Assembly (NCBI GenBank): GCA_013287335.1
Contig: JABDDZ010000015.1
Span: forward strand, 1 to 35,766
From: Chlamydiota bacterium
GTDB lineage: Bacteria > Chlamydiota > Chlamydiia > Chlamydiales > JAAKFR01
Direction: 5' to 3'
Length of the DNA stretch: 35,766 bases
A program made the translations under genes and the position numbers. This document shows positions 23,743-31,191 of this stretch, piece after piece. The first letter of the stretch is position 1; every line of letters begins with the position of its first letter. The notes beneath the pieces are model-generated. The model worked only from the letters and a program-made list of their open reading frames with translations, did no database searches and was not told where the DNA came from.

Positions 23743-24450
23743 TTGAAATACAAGCGGGTCCTGCTCAAAATCTCAGGTGAAGCGCTCAAGGGTGATAGAG
23801 AGTCCGGTCTTGATTACGAAGCTGCGGGCAATCTAGCTCTTGAGATCTCAAAGCTCTATAATACCGGTATTGAGATAGGAGTTGTCCTTGGTGGAGGGAA
23901 TATCTTTAGAGGAGGCTCTGCTAAGAAGAGTTTCGAAAGGACCCCTGCTGATCAGATAGGAATGCTTGCTACTTTGATGAATGGCATTGCTCTTCAGCAA
24001 GCCATCAAACAAGTTGGTATCGATGCCCGCCTTATCACTGCCCTTGAATGTCCCAAAGTTGCCGAGAGCTATAATTGGGAGAAGAGCATGCGACACCTTT
24101 CCATGGGGAGAATCCTCATCTTTGTAGGTGGCACAGGGCACCCTTATTTTACAACAGACACCTGCGCAGCCCTTCGAGCGAGTGAAATCCATGCAGATGT
24201 TCTTCTCAAGTGCACAACTCACGTTGATGGGATCTATTCTAAAGATCCTAGAAAATTTACTGATGCTCAAAAATATGAAAAAGTATCTTATAGGAAGATG
24301 CTGGATGAAAAGCTGGGCATTTTAGATCTAACGGCCGTGACCCTCTGTATGGAGAATAAGATTCCGATTCGGATTTGTAATCTCTATGCGGGCACTTTTA
24401 TAGAGGCTCTTGAGGGCAAATTTGGATCAATTGTGATGGAGGAAGGATGA
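23743..24450 (+). CDS. pyrH: Uridylate kinase
   Basis: Phosphorylates UMP to UDP, with the amino-acid kinase fold. The 235 residues show KISGEALKG (near 7-15), VLGGGNIFRG (near 48) and GTGHPYFTTDTCAALRA (near 130), all typical of bacterial UMP kinases. The start is TTG 23743, preceded by GGAGG at about 8 nt. Its stop overlaps the frr ATG (ATGA). In Chlamydia the order rpsB-tsf-pyrH-frr is the same. Confidence 0.96.
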   Translation: MKYKRVLLKISGEALKGDRESGLDYEAAGNLALEISKLYNTGIEIGVVLGGGNIFRGGSAKKSFERTPADQIGMLATLMNGIALQQAIKQVGIDARLITALECPKVAESYNWEKSMRHLSMGRILIFVGGTGHPYFTTDTCAALRASEIHADVLLKCTTHVDGIYSKDPRKFTDAQKYEKVSYRKMLDEKLGILDLTAVTLCMENKIPIRICNLYAGTFIEALEGKFGSIVMEEG

Positions 24451-24998
24451 ACATTCTAGACCAGACAAAGAAAAAGATGAATGGAACGATCGACCATTTT
24501 AAAGAGGAGCTCAAAAGGATCCGCACAGGGCGTGCAAACCCTGCAAGCCTGGATTCTGTCTCTGTAGAGGTCTATGGCTCCCATATGAAAATTCGAGAAC
24601 TTGGGACTGTTACAGCTCCTGAACCGCGCATGCTTTTGATCTCTCCTTTTGATGCAACGACTATCCATGCTATTGCAAAGGGCATTGAGAAAGCTAATAT
24701 TGGTATGCAGCCTATTGTTGATGGGAATGTTGTCCGGCTTAAAGTTCCTGAAATGGACTCAAGCGTACGCCAAGAGATGGTTAAAGTGATAAAACGGAAG
24801 TGCGAAGAGGCCAAAGTCAGCATACGCAATATCAGACGGGAGTGCAACGATGATATGCGTAAACAAAAGGCTGATGGAAATATTGCAGAAGATGAGCTAA
24901 AACGCTCTGAAAAGCAGATTCAAGAGCAGACCGATAAATTCTGTAAAATGGCTGACGATCTTGCGAACGAAAAAGAGAAAGAGGTTTTAACGATCTAA
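24447..24998 (+). CDS. frr: Ribosome recycling factor
   Basis: Acts with EF-G to split post-termination ribosomes. The 183 residues match the family exactly in length. Motifs include RTGRANPASLD, ITPFD-like ISPFDATTIHAIAKGIEKA in shortened form, and RREC/KKIEKDG-like IRRECNDDMRKQ. It starts at ATG 24447 within the pyrH stop and ends the operon. Confidence 0.97.
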   Translation: MNILDQTKKKMNGTIDHFKEELKRIRTGRANPASLDSVSVEVYGSHMKIRELGTVTAPEPRMLLISPFDATTIHAIAKGIEKANIGMQPIVDGNVVRLKVPEMDSSVRQEMVKVIKRKCEEAKVSIRNIRRECNDDMRKQKADGNIAEDELKRSEKQIQEQTDKFCKMADDLANEKEKEVLTI

Positions 24999-25011
24999 TT
25001 TAAGCTCTCGC

Positions 25012-25040
25012 TTGCTAGAAATTCTAGCGGAAGCTAAAAT
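25012..25040 (+). promoter_or_regulatory. Putative sigma-70-type promoter for tRNA-Glu/tRNA-Lys
   Basis: TTGCTA (25012-25017), 17-nt spacer, TAAAAT (25035-25040), 22 nt before tRNA-Glu. The spacer is part of the palindrome GCTAGAAATTCTAGC (25014-25028), which could instead be a weak 3' hairpin for frr or a protein-binding site. Confidence 0.5.
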
Positions 25041-25062
25041 GACTGCTCTCTTTATTACGAAT

Positions 25063-25137
<75 letters not shown>

Positions 25138-25181
25138 TAAATTTTTGATGTTAAATCAAAAAGAGATTAAAACACTATTTT

Positions 25182-25255
25182 GGGTCTTTAGCTCAGTTGG
25201 TTAGAGCACCTCACTTTTAATGAGGGGGTCGATGGTTCGAGTCCATCAAGACCCA
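25182..25255 (+). tRNA. tRNA-Lys (anticodon TTT)
   Basis: Acceptor GGGTCTT pairs with AAGACCC, discriminator A. D-arm AGCTCAGTTGGTTAGAGC, anticodon loop CTTTTAA, T-arm GATGG-TTCGAGT-CCATC. CCA is not encoded. It lies 44 bp after tRNA-Glu, probably in one transcript. Confidence 0.96.
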
Positions 25256-25268
25256 AATTTTCTAAAGC

Positions 25269-25314
25269 CCTAGGGCGTTGCCCTAGGCTATTATAAATCA
25301 GGCCTTTGGCCTGA
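25269..25314. repeat. Pair of GGGCGTTGCCC-type hairpin repeats
   Basis: Hairpin 1 is CCTAGGGC-GTT-GCCCTAGG (25269-25287). Hairpin 2 is TCAGGCC-TTT-GGCCTGA (25298-25314), followed by six A on the plus strand. They share words with the hairpin at 17419-17437, including TATAAATCAGG. They separate the tRNA genes from the DUF4160 remnant and may act as 3' ends for either. Bases 25315-25413 hold nothing I can assign. Confidence 0.55.
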
Positions 25315-25413
25315 AAAAAGGTTCATAAATCTATTGAGCGTTTGCTTTGCTGGTGTTTAGAGATTTTCTCTCTGAGAACATAAGGGTCTAAGTCAATCTC
25401 ATCATCCCTACAT

Positions 25414-25669
25414 TTAGTCGAGAGGGGGGATTTTTTGTAACTTTTTATTATTTGCAGCATGATTCCACTCTTCCATGAGTTGTTTTTATTTGGGCCCATT
25501 CTAAGACCATACTTAAAGCTCTTGGTGGCAATCTCCCATTGAGTATCTCGAGGGGGGAAATTTTTATCAATGCTTCATATTCTCCACATCTAGCATGAAA
25601 ATGGGGCGGCGCATGATCGTTATAATACATTAAGATTAAAATGCCGAAAAATTCGGAGATTGTTGGCAT
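25414..25669 (-). pseudogene. Frameshifted DUF4160-family gene
   Basis: The N-terminal ~55 residues from ATG 25669 are a clear DUF4160 protein: MPTISEFFGILILMYYNDHA, then PPHFHARCGEYEALI and RLPPRALSMVLEWAQI. After base ~25490 the frame is lost, ending at TAA 25448. In a neighbouring frame the expected C-terminus resumes as KQLMEEWNHAANNKKLQKIP and stops at 25414. Compared with the family's usual spacing between EWA and the next Trp, about five bases seem deleted. DUF4160 genes are often partnered with DUF2442 genes in toxin-antitoxin-like pairs; no intact partner is present. Typical of a decaying mobile cassette. Confidence 0.82.
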
Positions 25670-25792
25670 GACTACCCAATTAATTTAGGTGATCATGATA
25701 GGGGATTTTTTTAATTTCTCCCAACAAAAGTTCTACGGACCCACATAGAAGACCATTACTTATAAGCTGATATATAAAATTTTTATTTTAGA

Positions 25793-25820
25793 TTGCTAAA
25801 ATTTGAAGATTTGTTAAAAT
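25793..25820 (+). promoter_or_regulatory. Putative promoter of small membrane-protein gene
   Basis: TTGCTA (25793-25798), 16-nt spacer, TAAAAT (25815-25820), 22 nt before ATG 25842, in an AT-rich region. Weak match, assigned by eye. Confidence 0.35.
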
Positions 25821-25841
25821 AGTGCAAAGGAGTTCTTGAAA

Positions 25842-26309
25842 ATGGATGCATCATCTAACTTATATTCAGCTTCATCTCTAGCAGCAAAGATATGGGATTC
25901 ACCCTATTTTTACTGTTCTGTAATAACTCTCGTTGCCTTAGCTGCAATTGCCTGCTATGCGGTAGGAGGGGTAGCCTGTTCAGGAGTCGCATTGAATGCT
26001 ATAGGATATTATGGAGGCATTCCACTGATCGTAACGGGAGGTGTTGCTACGGCAGCAGACCTTTTATTTCTCTTTTTAAAAATGCGCAGACCTGTTCTTT
26101 CTTATCAAGATGCTCAAACCTACAAATTTAAATTAAAGCTGGGAGAATTTTTTGTCTTTCAAGGTGATAGAAACAACGGGTTCCAAAAAAGGATCTTTCT
26201 TAGCAATCCCGAATCCGATGTTGGTTTGAGCGATTTTCATTATGTAAACTATACCAATTTCAAAAAAACTTATTCAGAAGTCTCATTAAAAGAGTTACAA
26301 TCAAGATAA
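25842..26309 (+). CDS. Small two-helix membrane protein, candidate Inc type
   Basis: A 155-residue protein of unknown family. The start is ATG 25842, with AAAGGAG 9 nt upstream; a TTG at 25836 is too close to that site. It has a short Ser/Ala-rich N-terminus, a bilobed hydrophobic region (about 21-47 and 52-78) with a minimal loop, then a ~75-residue soluble C-terminus containing LGEFFVFQGDRNNGFQKR. This topology matches known chlamydial Inc proteins, which are type III secreted into the inclusion membrane. Low-GC upstream sequence and position in an accessory patch are consistent. Function unknown. Confidence 0.65.
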   Translation: MDASSNLYSASSLAAKIWDSPYFYCSVITLVALAAIACYAVGGVACSGVALNAIGYYGGIPLIVTGGVATAADLLFLFLKMRRPVLSYQDAQTYKFKLKLGEFFVFQGDRNNGFQKRIFLSNPESDVGLSDFHYVNYTNFKKTYSEVSLKELQSR

Positions 26310-26430
26310 TTTCTTAATTAATTTATAATTAATATTGCTTTATATAAAGCGCTTTTCTAAAAAAAATTACTTTCTTTATTGTATAAAAATAATTATATTT
26401 TATACTCAATGCATTAACAAGGAGGTTTTT

Positions 26431-26877
26431 GTGCTTATAGGTAATCCTTTAGGAGAACTAAATAAAGATTTTGGAAAGATATTGGAAAATAGAGGGGATA
26501 TAGTCTCTTCTTTAAATGGAAAAGTGGCATCTTTCGTAGGGAATGTACGTCCATTTTTCGACCCACGAAGTTACCCTATTTTAATGAGCAACCGCGGAAG
26601 CTTACTTTTGGCCGGGGCCACGCTCCCTAGTCTAGCTGTAATACTGCTCCAAATTTTTGGAATAGTCTCTGCAACGACGGCTGCAAAAATAAATATTTTA
26701 GATTATATGTTTATAGGAATGCTTCTTATGACTAGTTATTTTTCAAAAGAGGGGAAAGCTGCGAGGCTTCAGATCCAGGAAGAGAAAAAAAGTAAGCAGC
26801 AAGAGAAGGGTATAGGGGATAATAAGCAGGTATTTGAGATGCGAGATATGAATCCAGAGTCTAAAGAAGGCTCATGA
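26431..26877 (+). CDS. Small two-helix membrane protein, candidate Inc type
   Basis: A 148-residue protein of unknown family. The start is set at GTG 26431 because AAGGAGG lies 6 nt upstream; the open frame reaches 26335 but that part is AT-rich leader. After ~50 soluble residues there are two hydrophobic segments (about 58-80 and 90-103, the second weaker) and a charged Lys/Glu/Gln-rich tail (RLQIQEEKKSKQQEKG). It follows the preceding small membrane-protein gene on the same strand by 121 bp, which suggests a paired accessory insertion between the tRNAs and mcsA. Confidence 0.65.
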   Translation: MLIGNPLGELNKDFGKILENRGDIVSSLNGKVASFVGNVRPFFDPRSYPILMSNRGSLLLAGATLPSLAVILLQIFGIVSATTAAKINILDYMFIGMLLMTSYFSKEGKAARLQIQEEKKSKQQEKGIGDNKQVFEMRDMNPESKEGS

Positions 26878-26942
26878 GCAGTCAGTGTTTGAATTTATTT
26901 CTTCGACCTGTTTAAGATCTGAAAAAAAGTGTGAATATATCT

Positions 26943-27482
26943 ATGGCTGAAAGACCTCTCGATTGTAGTGAATGCAAAAAACCGATTTCTGTGCATTATA
27001 CAGAAATTGTAGGAGAGACTATCACACGTACAGTGATGTGCTCTGACTGCCCTCATCTTGAGAGAAAGTTATATGGAAAATCTCATACAAAAAGGATCAT
27101 GGAACAAGAAGACGAATCAGAAAAAGAGATGGCTGCTTTAGCCTGTGAGAATTGCCGCACAACCCTCGAAGGCATCAGGAGGGGAGAAGCTCTTGGCTGC
27201 GCCCAATGCTATGATGTCTTTACTGATGTCATTATCGATGACCTTTTAAAAGCAGGCAAGATCTCTCGCCACCTTACATCGAATAAAAAAACCATGCCTC
27301 TTCATATTGGAAGGGCACCGGGAGAGACAACAGAAATCAGCCCAACTCTTCGTCTTATCGCTCTTAATGAAGCGCTTGATGAGACGCTTATACGGGAAGA
27401 TTATGAGACGGCAGCAATGCTCCGGGACCAAATTAAGACTCTAAAGGAAAAGACAAAGAACTATGAAAAAGGAAAAGGCTGA
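26943..27482 (+). CDS. mcsA: McsA-like zinc-finger/UVR-motif protein (CT676-like)
   Basis: Adaptor that in Firmicutes activates the protein-arginine kinase McsB. It has four cysteine pairs of CxxC type (CSEC near 8-11, CSDC near 33-36, CENC near 69-72, CAQC near 87-90), forming two zinc sites, then a C-terminal UVR motif (LNEALDETLIREDYETAAMLRD in longer form, near 140-165) as in UvrB. ATG 26943 is chosen; a GTG 12 nt upstream is possible and neither has a convincing ribosome site. The end overlaps mcsB by 20 bp, so the two are translationally linked. Confidence 0.9.
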   Translation: MAERPLDCSECKKPISVHYTEIVGETITRTVMCSDCPHLERKLYGKSHTKRIMEQEDESEKEMAALACENCRTTLEGIRRGEALGCAQCYDVFTDVIIDDLLKAGKISRHLTSNKKTMPLHIGRAPGETTEISPTLRLIALNEALDETLIREDYETAAMLRDQIKTLKEKTKNYEKGKG

Positions 27483-28533
27483 TAAGCATCCTATCTATCT
27501 TTTAAAAAGCCGGTGGCAGGCAAGCACTCATTCCGTATGGATTGGTTCTACGTTGACCCTCCATCGCAATTTTGCCAAATATAAATTTCCTGGAAAGCTT
27601 GAGACCGCTCGCAAAGAGCAGGTGATCTCTCTCATCTTTGATGAATTAAAAAACTCCCCTGAGCTTAAATCCCCCCAATTATTTTACTCAAATCATCTAG
27701 GCCCCTTAGAAAAAGAGTTCTTGTTTGAGCACTTTCTTGTGACCAGCAATTTTTATGGTGCTCATGGGGGCGAGGGATTTATTGTTGATGCAGAGGGAGA
27801 TTTTTTAGCCGTTGTGAATCTTGGAGATCATCTACAGCTAGAGCTTACAGATACGGAACAGGAGATAGAAAAGACCTGGGATCGACTTGTTAAAATTGAA
27901 CACAATATTGGGAAATCGATTGATTTTGCCTATAATCCTCGATTTGGATTTTTAAATAGTAATCCGGAACTTACCGGAACTGGCCTTGTGATTCGCCTTT
28001 TTCTGCATATTCCAGCAATCATTCATACAGGAGAACTTCCTGAAATTTTGGAAAGAGAGTCCGAAGAAGAAATTATAGCAACAGGACTTCAGGGTAGTAC
28101 TTCAGAGATGATTGGAGACATTATTTTAGCCCAAAATAGCTGCACCATCGGACTTACCGAGGAGTATCTTATCACCTCCCTGCGTATGTGGGCAACGAAA
28201 GTGGTTGTTGCAGAAGTTAGCATTCGTAAAAGGCTCATAAATGATGGGGATGTTCAGTTAAAAAATAAAGTCGGAAGAGCTCTTGGACTGCTCACGCACT
28301 CCTATCAACTTGAAACTGTTGAAGCCTTGAATGCTCTAAGCCTTGTCAAGCTGGGTGTAGAACTTGGCTGGATTGACAATCCCGCAGCTCTAAATTTCAA
28401 CCAAATTGTATTGAATTGCCGGCGTGCCCATCTCATAGACCAGCTGGGAGGAGGAGTTGAGATACCGCAGCTTCCAAGAAAACGCGCCGAATACCTAAGC
28501 GCTCTTTTTATGCCTCTCTCATTAAAGATCTAG
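27463..28533 (+). CDS. mcsB: McsB-like protein-arginine kinase homologue, active site apparently degenerate (CT675-like)
   Basis: Phosphagen-kinase fold of 356 residues, colinear along its length with McsB. McsB phosphorylates protein arginines to mark clients for ClpC. Landmarks are present but altered. The SSRxRLARN motif reads GSTLTLHRNF; the acidic NEEDH motif reads NLGDH; the Cys-containing SCPTNxGTGL reads SNPELTGTGL, lacking the catalytic-region Cys; and the RGxxGE loop reads LQGSTSE. This suggests loss of arginine kinase activity with retention of the fold, perhaps as a McsA/ClpC scaffold. Comparison is from memory of Bacillus McsB. It overlaps mcsA by 20 bp. Confidence 0.88.
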   Translation: MKKEKADKHPIYLLKSRWQASTHSVWIGSTLTLHRNFAKYKFPGKLETARKEQVISLIFDELKNSPELKSPQLFYSNHLGPLEKEFLFEHFLVTSNFYGAHGGEGFIVDAEGDFLAVVNLGDHLQLELTDTEQEIEKTWDRLVKIEHNIGKSIDFAYNPRFGFLNSNPELTGTGLVIRLFLHIPAIIHTGELPEILERESEEEIIATGLQGSTSEMIGDIILAQNSCTIGLTEEYLITSLRMWATKVVVAEVSIRKRLINDGDVQLKNKVGRALGLLTHSYQLETVEALNALSLVKLGVELGWIDNPAALNFNQIVLNCRRAHLIDQLGGGVEIPQLPRKRAEYLSALFMPLSLKI

Positions 28534-28545
28534 TGCGATGGCGCA

Positions 28546-29877
28546 CTAAGTAGGTTGGAAGAGGAGCTCTTTTTTCTTAAAGGTGAGATAGACGATCCCT
28601 AAGGTATTGATCAAAACCGTAGGGATTAGGATGAAATCGGCATTGGACCATACAAAGGCCACATCGGCTATACTTCCCGAAAAAATAACAAATGCTGTTG
28701 CCAAGTAATAGAAAGTCAGATATTTCCCTTTTGTAAGATAGGTAAAACACTGGCTTCCATTAAAGCTGTTTCCAACAATTGTTCCAAAAGCAAAAAGAAA
28801 GGTGCTGACTAGCAGTACGACAATGCCCCAATAAGAGAAGTAGAGCTGATAGGATTTGGCGACCATATGAATGCCAAGAGAGAGGCTCTCATCAAGCCAA
28901 GGCTCTGTCAGAAGAGCTACAAGACTTGAAAGAACACAGAGGAAGCAGGCAGTAAATGTCGAGAGCATGGCTAACACTCCCTGATGCGCAGGGGCGGAGG
29001 TCTCTGCCATCGAATGGGGAATCGCCTGGGTTCCGACCCCCGCTTCACAGGAGTGGAGTCCCTTGAAGACTCCCCAGCGGAGAGCGCTTACAATGCCTCC
29101 AACAGCAGCTCCCGTCCCTAATGCCTTGGGAGAAAAAGCTGAGGTTAAAATAAGTTCAAAAGCTGCTCCTAGCTTGCCCGTATTACAAAAAATTATCCAA
29201 AGACTTGTCCCAATGTAGAGAAAAAACATTAGAGGCACAAGCTTTGTCGAGAGATCTGCTACCCTTTTTACCCCCCCCAGCAGAACGCCAATCACAAGAG
29301 CCGCAATCACAACTCCTGTCACGATATTTGGAATTCTAAAGGATCCTGTAAAGGGAGAATTTAAGATCTCTGCTAACTGGTTTGATTGGCAGCAAGACCA
29401 GGCCATCATCAGAAGAAAGACAAAAACGGCATAGGCCTTTGCAAGAAAGGGGGCTACCTCGTCATGCAGATACTGCATAGGGCCCCCCAGGATTTTCCCA
29501 TCTGCCGCTTTTTTTCGGTAGCGGAGAGCAAAGGTCACCTCTGTAAAATTCACAGCCGCTCCCAGAAAGGTAGCTAGAATGAAACCCAGAACAGCTCCCG
29601 CTCCTCCCAGTTTTATTGCAATAATTGGAGAGACAATCGTTGAAATGCCAATGGTTGTGGACATGGCAGTGAAAAGGGCTTTATGGGCTTTAATGGAATG
29701 TTTGCCCTCTTTTGCGCTATTTCTCTTTAAAAGAAGAGTGCCAAGCAGGCTAAACATTTGGGGAATCATCCGAATCTGGACAAAACGGGTTTTAATGGTG
29801 AGGACGAGGCTTGCTGCAAGAATCACAAGCGACCCAACAAAAAGAAACATCTGAGAGAATCGACTAAACTGTTCCAC
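28546..29877 (-). CDS. dagA: Alanine/glycine:cation symporter (AGCS family)
   Basis: Inner-membrane sodium-coupled amino-acid importer, about 443 residues with some eleven hydrophobic helices. Family segments include GGAGAVLGFILATFLGAAVNFTEV in longer form, the GGPMQYL motif (near 141), and GVFKGLHSCEAGVGTQAI. The start is GTG 29877 with AGGAATAGG upstream. It lies convergent with mcsB (12-bp gap). The Chlamydia relative is CT735, located elsewhere there, so this is a rearranged position. Confidence 0.93.
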   Translation of the reverse strand: MEQFSRFSQMFLFVGSLVILAASLVLTIKTRFVQIRMIPQMFSLLGTLLLKRNSAKEGKHSIKAHKALFTAMSTTIGISTIVSPIIAIKLGGAGAVLGFILATFLGAAVNFTEVTFALRYRKKAADGKILGGPMQYLHDEVAPFLAKAYAVFVFLLMMAWSCCQSNQLAEILNSPFTGSFRIPNIVTGVVIAALVIGVLLGGVKRVADLSTKLVPLMFFLYIGTSLWIIFCNTGKLGAAFELILTSAFSPKALGTGAAVGGIVSALRWGVFKGLHSCEAGVGTQAIPHSMAETSAPAHQGVLAMLSTFTACFLCVLSSLVALLTEPWLDESLSLGIHMVAKSYQLYFSYWGIVVLLVSTFLFAFGTIVGNSFNGSQCFTYLTKGKYLTFYYLATAFVIFSGSIADVAFVWSNADFILIPTVLINTLGIVYLTFKKKELLFQPT

Positions 29878-29954
29878 CCTATTCCTGCCAGCTTGAGAGA
29901 CTGGAATACTATAACAGATTATCCATTAATTACCACAACAGAGACCACAGACTA

Positions 29955-30184
29955 GGGCTTTAGGATTTTTACTTTTAACCCCTTGATTCAGAGTCGGGCA
30001 CGCACGCGGGCACGGGCACGGGCACGATTAAATTTTTTCTTCAAATCCTTTCGTGAGTTTAGGGAAAAGAGAAACCGATTTCAGTTAGAAGAGGTTGAAT
30101 ACAAGAAAGTTATTTTCGTGCCCGTGCCCCGCGTGCGTGCCCGATCTCTATTCTTACTCTTTAGGGTAAAGAATCCTAAAGCCC
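29955..30184. repeat. Dispersed palindromic repeat, full copy B
   Basis: A 230-bp element in the 333-bp gap between the symporter start and the lipoprotein stop. Ends are GGGCTTTAGGATT and its complement AATCCTAAAGCCC. Inner arms of GGGCAC repeats begin at 29994 and are mirrored at 30117-30143. Flanking CCACAGAC (29945-29952) and GTCTGTGG (30185-30192) extend the stem. The core matches copy A with few substitutions, but it has two extra GGGCAC units on the left arm. The GGGCAC run yields an artefactual Arg/Ala-rich reading frame. No transposase is present. The rest of the gap has nothing assignable. Confidence 0.85.
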
Positions 30185-30210
30185 GTCTGTGGTGGTTAAT
30201 TAATTGGTTA

Positions 30211-31191
30211 CTAAAATGTGTAGCGGAGCATCATAATAGGAAAATATTTTTCCTTTGCTGTGATTTTATCAGCATACCGCTCATAGAGTCTTTCATTATA
30301 GTATTTAGCAGACAGGCCGGCCCCCCAGATTCCCCCAATATACCAGCCGCTCTCCAAGCTTAAAGCTAGAGTTCCCGCTGCAATATTGCCATTCTGAAAA
30401 AAACAGGCTGACGCTGCGATAAAGAGTCCATTGACAATGAATGCAGTAACAGCCGTCTCCTTTTGACCCACATACCAGTATCCAGCGCCCGGAAGAAGTG
30501 TATTAAGCATCTGGGCTTTTTTTACAGAGAGAGCTTCTTGCCGGTAATTGCAGACAATTGTCTCTAGGTAGGAACGGTTTGGATTATTAATTCCTATTTC
30601 ATAGAGGGCTGACAAATCGGCACGCTCTACACCCGCTAGCAGGCGCAGCTTCTCAGCTTTGTCAGCATCCTGTTTTTCAAGTAGACCGAGGATATGACAG
30701 GCTTGGACCTCATTTCCCAAATGGGCATAGGAGTCATAGAGCAGCAGCAGCAGATCTGTAAAGGCTGGAAAAGTTTCATTAGCAGCAACAAGCCCGCTGC
30801 ATTCAAATTGATAGGTCGCCTCCTGGTATTTTTTCCCCAGGTAATAGCTTAGTGTCATCTGATATTCGATCTCGAGCCGTCTCTCCTTATTCTCTTTTGG
30901 GCAGAGAAGAAGAGCTCGCTTAAAGCCAGTGATGGCTCGATAAAGATCAAAGTCGGCAGCAAGACAGAGACCAATCCAATACTCCTTACCCCAATCTTGG
31001 GATAATTCCTCCTCTGTCAGAGGAGAAAAGGGAGAGGGGGAGGCTGCTACACAATTCATGGGAGCACGGGTCTCACGAAAAATCTCTTTTTTGTGAGGGG
31101 GTTCATGGATTTTAGGCTCAAGATTCCATTTTGGAGGATGGCATCCTCCAAGAAGAAGCAATAAGAGCAGTGCAAAAAATCTTAATAGCAT
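30211..31191 (-). CDS. Lipoprotein coupled to secretin sctC, TPR-like
   Basis: A 326-residue exported lipoprotein: hydrophobic signal and lipobox LGGC with Cys17. The middle (about 70-200) is helical with TPR-like repeats (AITGFKRALLLCPKE, KYQEATYQFECSG). The C-terminal third has NTLLPGAGYWYVGQKETA and Gly/Ala-rich hydrophobic segments resembling small 'LPGaGq'-type membrane domains. It starts inside the sctC stop region (10-bp overlap), so it is coupled to the secretin. An outer-membrane lipoprotein next to a secretin could act as a pilotin or assembly factor; that is inference only. It ends the T3SS operon, just before repeat copy B. Confidence 0.8.
   Translation of the reverse strand: MLLRFFALLLLLLLGGCHPPKWNLEPKIHEPPHKKEIFRETRAPMNCVAASPSPFSPLTEEELSQDWGKEYWIGLCLAADFDLYRAITGFKRALLLCPKENKERRLEIEYQMTLSYYLGKKYQEATYQFECSGLVAANETFPAFTDLLLLLYDSYAHLGNEVQACHILGLLEKQDADKAEKLRLLAGVERADLSALYEIGINNPNRSYLETIVCNYRQEALSVKKAQMLNTLLPGAGYWYVGQKETAVTAFIVNGLFIAASACFFQNGNIAAGTLALSLESGWYIGGIWGAGLSAKYYNERLYERYADKITAKEKYFPIMMLRYTF

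Noticed and set aside
24999-25034. GCTAGAAATTCTAGC palindrome as an intrinsic terminator of the frr operon
   Set aside because: No T-run follows it, and it overlaps a better-supported promoter for tRNA-Glu.
25322-25412. Short minus-strand frame after the DUF4160 remnant reading DDEIDLDPYVLREKISKH
   Set aside because: It looks protein-like but has no start codon or match I can name; it might be a remnant of a partner gene, which is too weak to annotate.
29983-30363. A 126-codon plus-strand frame beginning with an Arg/Ala-rich run
   Set aside because: It is created by the GGGCAC units of repeat copy B and runs antisense into the lipoprotein gene; the frame is not kept in copy A.
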